A DNA stretch of 64,000 nt. Source: Adiantum capillus-veneris (Eukaryota; Streptophyta; Polypodiopsida; Polypodiales; Pteridaceae). The stretch spans positions 25,026,896 to 25,090,895 of the forward strand of contig CM043960.1 of the NCBI GenBank assembly GCA_014529385.2. The letters are read 5' to 3'. The notes beneath the pieces were generated by a model that did not search any database, was not told the DNA's origin, and saw nothing but the letters and a program-made list of their open reading frames with translations. The translations under genes and the position numbers were made by a program. Shown piece by piece: positions 21,528-32,479 of this stretch (position 1 is its first letter; each line of letters starts with the position of its first letter).

Positions 21528-22368
21528 TGACGGGAGCAAAGCAAACCCCGAACCCCGACGGCCTCTAAAACACCAAGGACCGAATGGCGCGCCTCGAGCC
21601 TGTCATGGTAAAGCAAACAGGGGGCACCACCTAGCTTCAGCGGATAGGACGCAAACAACACACCACCATAACAAATTTTTCATCCAAGAGAGATGGATGC
21701 TTGGGAGCAATGATGAAGAGGAAAGGGAATGAGATCAAGTGAGAGAGAGTGAGGGAGGGGGTATAGCGGCTTAGTACTTAGGCACCACAAAAGGATGGCG
21801 AATCCGCACACCCTTCACACATACACAAGCTCACTCCAAACACAAGACTAGGTGGCGATTCCGCACACCTCACATGGGCAAAACATTGCAAGAAAACATA
21901 CTCACAAAACCTCAAGCTTTATTTAGAGAATAAGGCGATGAAATGGGGAGCATAGGGTAGGGGAATGAGAAGGGAGAGCGTGGTAGAGCACATGGCGGAT
22001 AGGTGGGAGTTGATGGCGAAGACTCGCACGAGGGTTACGGCCATCATCCTTCATTTAGTTTCCCTTCATCTTCCATAGCCCAAGGGTGTAGAGGTCATGC
22101 TTAAGACGAGCATGGTGATTGCGGTGATGGTGATGGTGTGGGTGTGTGTGTGTGCACTAGGCACACACACTGCATAGTGTACTCTTTGGTGATGGTGTGT
22201 GTCCTTAGTGTGATGGTGACCCCTCTTTATATAGGGGAGGAGGGGGGAGAAATTCTAGAATTTAGAAATGAAGAAGTCATTATCTACACAGGCCATGTGA
22301 CTGTGGGCCCCACTTGTCTGGCTGTGTGTATATGTGCCAGAACAGCAGTCTCATGAGAGAGAGACTAA
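21528..22368 (-). repeat. Tat gypsy 5' LTR, truncated
   Basis: Same 841 bp as 13695-14535 with about a dozen differences, then an abrupt change to unrelated sequence at 22369. The missing upstream LTR part (about 0.7 kb) was not seen further right. Confidence 0.85.
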
Positions 22369-24400
22369 TCTTCCTTCTATTTTGTATTCTCCCATTGCCA
22401 AATCAGATCTTATCCTTGCTCTTGCTACATGAGTGCACGAATAAGTGGTTGCCAACCAAGTCCCAAAGGCAATGATTGGTTTCCACCCTTGCTTTCAGTA
22501 GCCTCTCTGCTAGGCAGCCACTACACATCTAGCTCCATATTGGTCGTTTCTTGCTTCTCTGGCGGCATCTTTGTGCTAAAATATTATGCTACAGCACAAT
22601 ATTGCATAGCTTGACCAGCTTGTTTTGATGATGAGTCCATTGTGCGAAGATATCTTTGAATGTATCCCCTTCTGGATTTTCTTGAAGAATCTGCTTTATG
22701 ACCTTGTGGTTTTCTTCCATTTGCTCACCCCATTCAAAAAAATTCTCCACCGGCATAACGTACTCTTCAACATTTGCTAGATCCATCACCTTTGGGCATA
22801 GCACTAGATAGGATCTAGGTAGGGCTTTAGTTGACGGTGTTATCACATACATCAGTGTAGGATTATCTGGGAGTTTTTCTACCTATGTTTCCATCAAGTG
22901 TACCTCCTCCTTCGCCAACTAGTACCAGCACTTTAGTAACTAGACGACTTTGACCAGGCACTCTTCCAAAAAACTTGCATCATTCTTATCCAAGTTCTGT
23001 ATTTCTTGTTCTAAGCCCACTCTCTTTAGATGAGCTTGCCATTTAATTTCCTTGATAGCTTGTTTACAATCTTTCATACATGCATACTTGGACCTATCCC
23101 CCATCAGTAATTCCAAGTCCACTAACAGGCTCCCAAATTGAAAATGGTCCACTTGGATCCTGATCCCATTTCCTTTGTTGGAATTACCTTGGGTGGCATT
23201 TCCACTACTTGAGTATGTGAGTGGTGAGGGATAAGTGGCATTTAGTCTTATCATGGGGGCATTGCCGCAGCCACTTCTTGAAGAAATTTCTCACCATGTG
23301 TTTTAACTCTACAAGTTCCTCCTCACATTTTACCCCTTCATTAGTGAGTTAGCTAAGCTTGGCGTCCCTTCTAAACCGCTTCAGCTCCTTGTGTTCCTCT
23401 GTTACCCTGCTAATTAATTTGACAATGAGAGGTTTCCTTGCATACCATGCTTCAGCTTGATTACTCTTTTTCTATCCTTTAATTGTCCCTTTCTAGTTTC
23501 TCTTGTTTCTGTCCGAAGTGTCCTTCTGTAATTTTTCCTTCTCTAGTTCTTCCTCCAATTCAAATTGCCCGTTATTTTGTTGCTTGCATATTTTACTCCC
23601 TCCTCCTTCTTCCTCCTCATCGTCATCATCATTTTCAGAATAAGATTTTTCGTTATCCTCTTCATCCTCATCCTCATCCTCATCCTCATCCCACATTGTC
23701 ATTCTCATTCACATTGTCGTCTTCATTCTTTTGCTGGCTGGTTGGCTGCCTCATTTCCTTCTTGCTTAGTTGTTGTTAAAAACTCCTAACTCTGTTGATT
23801 TATCACTTTCATAGAATTCTCCATGAGACTTTGTAATTGATCACTATTCACCCTCCCCTCCTCTTCTAGTACTTTCATGCTCTCTAGTATCCTTAGCCAC
23901 ACTCCCAAGTTGAAGTATCCTTGGACCTGGCAGTTTCTTGTTGAGTTGTTTTCTTATGTTGATCCACTTCTTTCTGAGCCTGGGCCACCTATTTCTTCAA
24001 TTTCTTTTTGGTCTTGGCTCATTGCTTGTTCTTTGCCTCTCAATTTTCCTTCTCTTGTTGTTAGGATTTCAGTTGTCCCTCCAAATCCCTCACCAGCTCT
24101 TCTAGCTATTTATTTTTTCATGTCAAGTCCTCCTTGATTCTAGAAGTGGATGGTCCCTTAGAAAATTTCTTGAACATTTATTGTGCTTGGAGGGTTATAA
24201 TGTTTATGGCCACCATCATAGCTCTGAGTTGTGCCTCCATTTCCACACTTGGGTTGGCCTGGAGGTCATCTAGTGCCTTGGTTCCATAATGTGCTTGTGG
24301 CTCATTTTGTCGTAATATTCCTCCCAAGTTTGCAATAAGCTTAGTTCATTGGGCTACACTATCTATCTTCCCTCTCACTAGGTTTCCTTTACTTGATCCA
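22369..24400 (-). pseudogene. Decayed coiled-coil / acidic ORF of an old retroelement
   Basis: Minus-strand translation gives long protein-like stretches broken by stops. 24120-23990 reads LEELVRDLEGQLKS, QQEKEN, EAKNKQ and AKTKKKLKK, with a stop between each. 23708-23493 holds an acidic run (DEDEDEDEED) encoded by CATCCT repeats. 23254-22940 and 22852-22589 hold further Lys/Glu-rich helices. The stops are TGA, TAG and TAA at places where CGA, CAG or CAA would fit a coiled coil. It lies downstream of the integrase relic at 24.6-25.3 kb, so it could be a 3' ORF of that element. Function unknown. Confidence 0.45.
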
Positions 24401-24599
24401 CTTGTGCACACGAGGCGCTTTTTAGACTCCTTGTTGATTCCAATTGATCGTGAAACTCGTTCATATGCCTTGTTTGTGCATAGATACCTGCGATTAAATT
24501 CAAGTGTATTTCATGGAGTCTCTCGAGAACATCTAATATTTTTGATAGCTCATGTGACTGATTCGTTCTAAGTCCTTGGCTACTCGAAGTATGGGGATC

Positions 24600-26966
24600 A
24601 AGAAATCTATGGACAACATAACATTAAGTCCAAACACCAAGTTGAAAGGTTTCATTCCAATTGATGTTCTATAAGTGACTCGATATGGTCAAAGAGCTAA
24701 ATAGAGCTTCTGGTCGTAGTCTGCTCTTAATTCACTCACTTCTTTTGTGAGCATTGTGAATAGGATTTTGTTCATTCTCTCCACTTTTGCATTAGCTTGA
24801 TGGTGATAAAGAGCTGGTTTGTGATGTTACAATGAACTCACCCAACAAAAATTCAATGTCATTAACTGTTTTAATAGGTAGCCCATATCTTGTAATGACA
24901 TTCGCATACAAGAATTGCACTATCAGTTTTTGAATCATTTTTCTATGTAGCTTTTGCTTTGATACATTTGGTCAGATAGTCTGTGGCCACAATAAAATAT
25001 TGAGCATGTGTACAATATGCAAGAAGTTCTATCAATCCTACATAGGCTAAGCCACAGTCGGTAAATGCTCTTGCTCCCATCATTGGTCTTAGAGGCATTT
25101 TTTCTCTCTGCATAGGCACTTTTGCTCATTGGAATTTGTCACACCTTTTCTTATATGCTTCAACATCCATGCACAAGGTATGCCACCAAATTCTTGCAAC
25201 AATAATTTCTTTTGCATGATCTTTCTCAGAGCCAGAATGTATTCACCTTTAGTGTTGCACATCCGCAATTGATTGTCCTTTCCTCCTTTGTAGAGGTGAT
25301 TCTCAATCCACACATAACTCTCTGTCTTGATTTAAATGGACTTTATTCTTGATTTGCCCAACCCGTCAAGTAAGGTTCTTGTCGTCAGGTAATTCACAAT
25401 GTATGAGCTTAGGTACAACCATTCCTATGAATAGTGTTGCATGTTCTACAGGCACCTTCATTGCACAAATGTTGCATCAAATAGTGTATTCATGAACACA
25501 TTTTTGCATTCATATTAATCTCTAAAATGTTTGCACTTCCCCATTGTGAATCCTCGTGTTTTGCACATGAGCTTGTCTCAAGTACATGTTTCTCTCATTT
25601 GTCTCTATACATAGCTTCAATACATCGTCATTTCCTAGCTTGTATAGTCTTCTAGCTATTAGCACAAGTGTTTGGGTTTCCTCAATGATTGGTGTCTGCC
25701 TTTCAACCTATAGTGAGCCAATGGTGAGCAAAGGTATGACATGTTCACTCCATCTTGGCACCATCTCAAGGTTGAAAAGGTAAAAATCAAGCAATTCATC
25801 ATCAACACTGATTGGTGCTTCTCCATGTGTCAATCTAGAGAAATGGTCAGCTCTCTTATAGGTGGTCCCCTTTTTCACCACCACAGTGAAATCAAACTCA
25901 AGCAATATAATGAACCATCAAACATTGCATCTTGTATTGCAAGGTTAGTTCACCAAGTATAGTAGTGCTTGATGATCCACAAAAATCACAAATTTGTCAG
26001 CAAGAAGGTAATGTTTGAACTTCTTCACCACATAGACCATTCCTAGCTCTTTTCTCTCTGTGGTTGTGTAATTCTTTTTTGCACTATTCAGCTATCTACT
26101 GGATCAACTCATAGGAAAATCCATGTTGTTCTCTATAAGGTGCACTAAAATGCATCCTATAGCATAAGTTGATGCATCAATGTGTGACGTAGAAGATCTT
26201 TGACAATCAAGAGCTTTCAAAATCAGAGCAGAAATCAATTTTTTCTTCAATAATTGAAATGCTTCTCACATTCATTAGTCCACTCATATTTTGTACTAAG
26301 AGAGTAGAGAGGTTTGACAATGATTGCAAACATACGTAAGAATTTTCTATAGTATCGGCAATGGACCATGAAGACTTGTACCTCCCTACTTTTGTCAATC
26401 GTGGTAGAGCTACAATCAGATGAATCTTATCGAGATCCATGGAAATGCCGTTTTTGGACACAATGTGCCTCGAAATCTTTTCTTGCCTTACCCCATGAAG
26501 ACACAATTCTTGGGATTTAAGCAGATACGATAGGTTCTGCATTTCTCAAAGTTCTTCTTCAAGTGTTCTATGTACTCATTTCTCAAGAGAGAATGCACGC
26601 ATAAGTTTTCCATATAGATGTTTAAGAATTGTGTTAGATATTCCTTGAAAGCATGACTCATTAGCCTCTGGAATACGGTAGGTGCATTCATTAAGTCAAA
26701 AGGCATCACTTTGTTAGCAAATATGTCCTATTATGTGGCAAACATGTCTTATACTGATCCTTTGGCTTTATAGAGAGCTAGTTGTAGTGTGAAAAGCCAT
26801 AAAGAAAGCCATAAGCTTCCATTCCAGCAACTCGTTCTATCACATGATCAGTAATTAGCACGGGATCATAGTTGTCTCTGATAGTAGTTGTGTTTACGTG
26901 TCTGAGATTCACACATACACTTAATTTTTTGTTTTCTTTGGTACTACCACAATTGGTGACACCCAA
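24600..26966 (-). pseudogene. Old Ty3/gypsy RT-RNase H-integrase relic
   Basis: 26966-26778 carries KLSVCVNLRHVNTTTIRDNY and RVAGMEAYGFLYGFSHYN (RT fingers/palm). 26709-26488 carries MMPFDLMNAPTVFQRLMSHA, and the active-site region is degenerate. 26542-26207 contains IVSKNGISMDLDKIHLIVALP, the RT connection. 25905-25708 has RADHFSRLTHGEAP, the RNase H end. 25313-24600 holds pieces of integrase. Stops and frameshifts are everywhere, so this is a very old copy. Confidence 0.7.
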
Positions 26967-27107
26967 TCTATGTGGCCCAGTTCATAGATAAACTTGGCTT
27001 CTTAAGCTTTCTATCACCTCCTTGATCTTTTTAGCAAATGTTTTACTATAAGTATAGGGACGTTGTCTACGGGGTTTTGCATCACTCTTAAGGGGTATAG
27101 TGTGTGT

Positions 27108-27229
27108 GGTTATTAAGGGACCTAGGAGCCCTTTCAAACTATCTTGTGTAGATCTGATTGGCCAGTGGTTTGGTTATTAAGGGACCTAGGAGCTCTTTTA
27201 AACTATCTTGTGTAGATCTCATTGGCCTA
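27108..27229. repeat. 64-bp tandem duplication
   Basis: GGTTATTAAGGGACCTAGGA is found at 27108 and again at 27172, followed in both by a matching stretch through GTGTAGATCT and TTGGCC. The copies differ at a few bases. Confidence 0.85.
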
Positions 27230-27314
27230 CTTCGCCGGGCTTCTGATCATGTAGCAATGCCAAGGGGCCTTAATGAGCTAGTATCCCCATGTCTTGCTCC
27301 CTATACTGATCTTT

Positions 27315-28530
27315 TCACCCCAATTTTTGGATTCTTTTGCTCAGAAGCTGAGATTCCTCCTTTAGAGGTCTCTTTGTCATTGCTAGGCCTCTTTTTCCCT
27401 GCCTCCCCCTTCTTGGTTTGATTGTATAGTTCCTACCATATGGAAGCGCATGTATACAATTTTTGCCCCACAATTTCTTTCCCCTTTCCTTGATGGATGT
27501 CATTTGTGTGATCATGGCCTTCTCTGGTAGTCTGCTCCAATCACATCTTCCCCCATTGAACACCCTAGCCACCTCAAAGAAGACTTGTTCCGAGACGTAT
27601 TTATTGTCCTTATTCAAACACACTGCCTGGGCCACAAATTTCATTAATTTGGCATTTTCCTTCAGGTGTTATAATGGGACCCCCCGGGCTCCCTTCTTTC
27701 CTTTGGCTACTTTTTCCTCTATTTCGCCCACGTGTTGAGCCAACATGTTAGGTGTCCAAGCCTACCCCACCGTTTGTGTTGGAAGGCCTAAGTGTTGACT
27801 TAGAGATTCTTTGGTGACTCTTACACGAATGCCTTTGATTATTGTCTGACGCATGTCTTTACCATAGTTCTGTACTGCTTCATTGGCTATGGTCCCGCCC
27901 ACCTGGTTTTGCATGCTCGCATATAAGCCCAACAACCCTGTTGCTTCAAACCCTTCTTGCTCCTCTGTATCGAGTTTGGCCACCTTGATTCGCATAGCTT
28001 TGGGGATGCTAAACGATGCGGCCAAAGTGCAAAATCACAAAAATAGATTTGCAATGTACTTGCTTGTAGCATAAGAGGAGGAGGAGTAGCGCGAAGAGTG
28101 TAGAGAGCAAGATGTGCCAAGCATACAAAGAAAACGATGAGCGTGTAGAACCGTCAATGGTTTTGGTCTTTCTACTCCACTCTTAGATTTCTTGGGCCAC
28201 CTTGCATGCCATCTGTCATCGATGCTAGTGCACACAATCCTACAATTAACAGCACTAAAATCATGAGAGTGATAGTGTATGATGAGTGGTTCTTAAATGC
28301 GAGCCGGCATGTCCCTTCCTTTGTTGATTCTAGCCCAATTGTTGCTACATTGACATTCTCACGCAACTCCTCCATTCCATGATCGGCTTGTTGCCATTGG
28401 CGCCTAGCCCTAGTCATAATCACTTCCCTTGCTGGGATTTGGTGCGTACCAGGGTGTGGATCCTTTTGGCCCTTTTTACTTGAGATGTTCTCAGCTGGTG
28501 GCGTCTCTATCTCCTTCTCTGGTACCCTGT
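27315..28530 (-). pseudogene. ORF after integrase, with a membrane segment (element accessory ORF)
   Basis: Downstream of the integrase relic at 29127-28507, and overlapping its end in another frame, a readable frame runs through VIMTRARRQWQQADHGMEE to a hydrophobic segment (about 28250, TITLMILVLLIVGLCALAS) and a stop. After a frame change, 28025-27762 (MAASFSIPKAMRIKVAKLD, later RVRVTKESLSQHLGLPTQ) and 27644-27315 (VSEQVFFEVARVFNGGRCDW, KKLWGKNCIHALPYGRNY) continue in the same style. I do not recognise a named family with certainty. The middle part resembles the Athila-type plant retrotransposon ORF domain in feel. The position after integrase plus a membrane segment is where env-like ORFs sit. 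Confidence 0.4.
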
Positions 28531-29127
28531 CCTCCCCTTGATCACCCTGACCTTGGTCTCTGGCCTCATATCACCCATGTTTATTCGATTTGGGAGCTCA
28601 CATCCTTGAAGGTCTTTGAGTTTGGTTGAACCCTTATCATAAACTTGGTAGAGCTCAAAGGGTCCAGAGTCCTCCAGACCATCCGGACTTCTTCTCTCCC
28701 ACGGAACCACAACACCAAGTCCTTTTTTTTTCCATTTTTTATCGTCATTCTTCCATCTCGGATAATAGGTCGTTGATTTTCCATGCTTGATTTTAAATAC
28801 TTCCGTCTGAGCCTCAACTATATCATTCAAGAGCTGTGTGCCCTAGTCACTGACTAACTCCAGTGGACAGCCATGCCTAGCAATGCCTCTGGTGATAACG
28901 TGCTCATACAAGAAACTGGCTATTTTCTTGGTTGTGTTATTTGTGAGCGCCTTAGTCTCTACCCACTTGGTGACGTAGTCACTTGCTTCCACTATATACT
29001 TGTAATTCTCCATATTTTTGAAGGGTCTCACGAAATCAATTCCCCATTTCATGAACGGAGCCATGGGTTGAATAGATTGTAATGGCCCCATCTTGCTGGG
29101 TAAGGGCCTCCCCATTCTCTGATACAT
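28507..29127 (-). pseudogene. Ty3/gypsy integrase relic with internal deletion
   Basis: 29127-28843 reads MYQRMGRPLPSKMGPL and FMKWGIDFVRPFKN (first catalytic Asp region), DYVTKWVETKAL and GCPLELVSD (second Asp). The next frame (28830-28507) continues after VSDQGTQ through NDIVEAQTEVFKIKHGKSTTY, but the Glu-containing helix is missing. It jumps to the C-terminal domain: SGPFELYQVYDKGSTKLKDL and NMGDMRPE. It is a separate fragment from the relic at 24.6-26.9 kb. Confidence 0.75.
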
Positions 29128-29132
29128 GTCAG

Positions 29133-31300
29133 AGCATTAGTGGCCATATATACATGTATGTATCTGTCTCACAATCCCTCACATCGATTGAAAGGAGAAT
29201 ATTATCGGCATGGTTGGTCCATGGGTCATTTTCCACTCCCCGAGAACGTTAATAAAATCTACCTCTCTCTCTCCCTCTCTCTTTCTCTCTCTCTCTCTCA
29301 CACACACACCACCAGATTGTAGAGTAGGAATATATGATGTTCTAGAGCATTCAATGCAAATATATTGAACAAAGGTAGGGCTAGACGATTTTAGCAAATG
29401 TGGAGTGATGATTTCTCTTAAGATACAATCACTCTTGTTTTGCATCTTGAAGGCGTGTCACATTATGAAAGATTGGTTGACTCTAATGATGTGCAATCAC
29501 ATTGTAGCGCCTCTTAAACCTACAACCATGGAAACTTCTCATTTTTTTTGTTTGAAAGAAAGGTGCTCTATGGCCTACCCATGCATGTTTGGAACAATCT
29601 CGACAACAAACTCTATTTATCATCATCTTTGTGAGTTGAAAGGATGTGTTCGCTATGTCTCTTTGCCACCACAGCCAAGGCGACAAGTATCTCACTAGTA
29701 TATTCAAGTTTACTAACTTTTCACTTTGGTCTTGGAGACGTGCCAATACAATGACATGCTAGGTGAACACTTTGTAAAGAGCAACAACAAGGTCTTTGGT
29801 TGATGTTCATTCTGTACGCAATTCGAACTTATAAGGTTTAGTCGGAAGAAAAGCCACCAAAGCGCCTTTTAAAATATATTTTAAAAAACTTAATTGAAAA
29901 AGGCAATGTAGCTTGCTAACTAAATGTTGTCTCCAATACAACAATGCATGCTATATGCAAGATAACTCTACACACATAGCATACACAATAAGTAATTCAT
30001 GTTGCTTGACAATAAATATAAATATTCTTTCCGTATTCAATGTGCTTCTTTTAAAAAGGGTTCATCTCATGTAATGTGTCAATTCCATATTACTTATGTA
30101 TGACTCTCTCACACACAAACATGAGGGCATTGTGTCATAATATAATTTGATATGTAGCTTGCGACCCAATTAATTTTATCATTGAAGGATTATCTTTCAT
30201 CACTTATTATGAGAACGTGCAAAACTCACAATGCTAGCATATTGTTTGGGGTTGGGTTGGGTATGACTTGAATGCTTTTCAAACCTAACATCTTCCTGAT
30301 TATTCAAGGCATTATCGTTGGCCAATCAAATGATTCACATACCGATCTTAATTCAAATCAACCGATTGTTTGCTAGCAAGGGAGGAAATGCTATCATGTA
30401 AATCTTGTGTGTCCCCGATGTGTTTGGACACAACTCATGTAAAATCATATACCTAATGGCAAGCCGGACTACACTATTCATGGTCAACACTACCTATATG
30501 CTCATTGCAAATTCTTCTTTCAAGGCTCGTTGCACTGAGCAAGATGTTTACTGAAGTGCATAAGACATTGACCACGGCGTCTACTCAATTGCAAGAATTG
30601 ATGGTCTTGCAACCTCCTTTAATGGACAATTTGTTCACCCTACAAAGTGAAGAGTTATTTAGTTCAAGGAATGTTGGTCTACTTTTTTGACACGTGCAAA
30701 AAGGTTACACTAGAAGCCTTTACATAAACCGTGGAATCAGCCAAGACATCCTAGATGTAAGGCAAATAACGTCAGTAACTAAAGATTGGTCTTTGATATC
30801 ACCGACCTTTTCCAAAGATGAAAATTTGTCATGCTTTCGCAAGGCCACTTAGGTGAAGCCTAACCTTCCAACATGGCCACATTGAGTCTTTCAAAGGCTA
30901 ACCTTTTATGAAAGCTAATGGCTACTCGTCCTCTCCATTGGGTGTACTAATCACATTATAATGGAAGCATTAGAATATAAAAGGATGTGCATCACTTAAC
31001 AAAAGGATATGCCAAAAGATGTTCAATTACTCAAAGATAGCAAACAGCCTTAAAAAACTGCACATACCTGAACATCATAGCGAACACCCTATTGTATGCA
31101 ACACTGCCGCCTCCGACATTTGCAAGCCAGCCCTCAGTTACAGCAACATAAACTAAGAGAAACTAATACAGAAATGCCCACAAATTGCTACTAACAAAGT
31201 AAGAGGATTGGGGATTGAGGATACTGGTACCACTCAATGTCAGATGCAAAGGATCGAGGGTTGGGGATAGAGCATCTGTCATCTCACTGTCTGCATCTGC
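29133..31300. other. No gene recognised
   Basis: AT-rich sequence with a short CT run (29262-29300). Small frames on both strands show no known motif. Nothing else was seen. Confidence 0.5.
29262..29300. repeat. (CT)n microsatellite
   Basis: Interrupted CT run followed by a short CA run. Confidence 0.9.
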
Positions 31301-31410
31301 ATAGATCAGCCTGTAATGTTTATCTTACACTGGATGCTAGAATTTGAGGGGCCAATAAGGTGGGATTTTTTTATTTTATTTTTTGGGGAGGATTGCGGCA
31401 CCCGGGGCCG

Positions 31411-31411
<1 letters not shown>

Positions 31412-31445
<34 letters not shown>
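31412..31445. repeat. 34-base G homopolymer
   Basis: Thirty-four consecutive G residues, preceded by the GC-rich CACCCGGGGCCGC. It lies downstream of the ATG18/BCAS3-like gene, where the minus strand carries C34. Confidence 0.9.
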
Positions 31446-31448
<3 letters not shown>

Positions 31449-32468
31449 CTAACGTAACTATCAAATACAGGAAACCACACTCACATACACACAACCTTTC
31501 ATACCCCTCAACTTTCAAGTAAGAGAGTTCACAAGCCAAACATCAATACTTTCATGACAAACCATGAAGCTGCACCAAATATGACTCCCTTCATCTCCGA
31601 TGCACAGAATGAAAAGAGCACCCTGTTTCTGCGCCAAACTGGAAATTCCAAAGTTCCTGTCGACTGTGAAGCACCGCTCAGTTGCCTCCTGCTAGCAGCA
31701 AGACTGGAAAAGCAAGAGGACTGGAGAAACAAAAAATACTCATGTTATCAGCTGAAGGCATGGCATGAACTGCTTAAAGATTATGCCCTTGTGACTGTAT
31801 GAAGTTTACAAGTGAGAGCATACGACAGTCCAACTCTCCGAAAAGGGACAAGAAGTCTGCAACAAGTTCCGATGATGAAATGCTTACAGGTATAAAAACT
31901 ATAAAGTTTACAAATAATTGTTAAGAACCCTTTGGATCCAATCTATTACAATTTAATCAAGCCAAGGCAGAGGCCTGAACTAGCTAAAGGTATTCACAAG
32001 AATATTTACAGTGATTGGATGAGCCACCAATGGGCTTTGTCATCTTCCAAGAGCGCCTCGTCGTCGCACCACAACTGGGAATCGAAAGAACAAGTCATGA
32101 TTGAATTTTCGTATGAACAAGGTGGGTGCGTATTCTCTCTACAATTCAGTGGTATAAACCCCTCCACAAATCCATGGTTGCAGCTTGTAAAGAATAAGCT
32201 TTGGTTTCAGATCTTTTAAAACAGGTGTCTTCTATTCTTGACAGGGTATTTCTTTCTCCCAGGAACAAATGTGTCAAGCTACTTTCTCATGTACGTGCAG
32301 GGGCGTTATTTACATGGGAGAAACAATGAGCCATTGTCACGAATAACAGAGGCTCAAGTGTACAAACCGGAACACAATAAATATGATACTTGCATGGGTG
32401 TATTATTGATAAGCAACATGCAATCACGCGTTTCAGCAATCTGAAAAGGCAACACAACCACGCATCAG

Positions 32469-32479
32469 CTATTTACTAT
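32469..32479 (-). CDS. ATG18/BCAS3-like exon 9 (last codons and stop)
   Basis: After the acceptor CTTCTCTTCAG the 11 bases complete a split Asp codon and give Ser-Lys-stop. The protein therefore ends FPFAEDSK, matching the usual acidic end of the family after WEGALFPFA. Confidence 0.8.

Larger units (their letters stand above)
13695..22368 (-). mobile_element. Tat-lineage Ty3/gypsy retrotransposon with dual RNase H
   Basis: A large minus-strand element. It has a 3' LTR (13695-about 15232), pol, gag-protease, a long leader with small frames, a primer-binding site and a truncated 5' LTR (21528-22368). Pol carries the usual RT-linked RNase H in degenerate form plus a second, well-kept RNase H between it and integrase. 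That is the hallmark of the plant Tat group (which includes Ogre and Retand types). One stop in integrase and a rearranged gag-pol junction make the copy defective as assembled. Confidence 0.88.

Noticed and set aside
23493-23708. Acidic Asp/Glu-repeat protein as a separate gene
   Set aside because: The acidic run is encoded by a CATCCT repeat inside a larger decayed element ORF.
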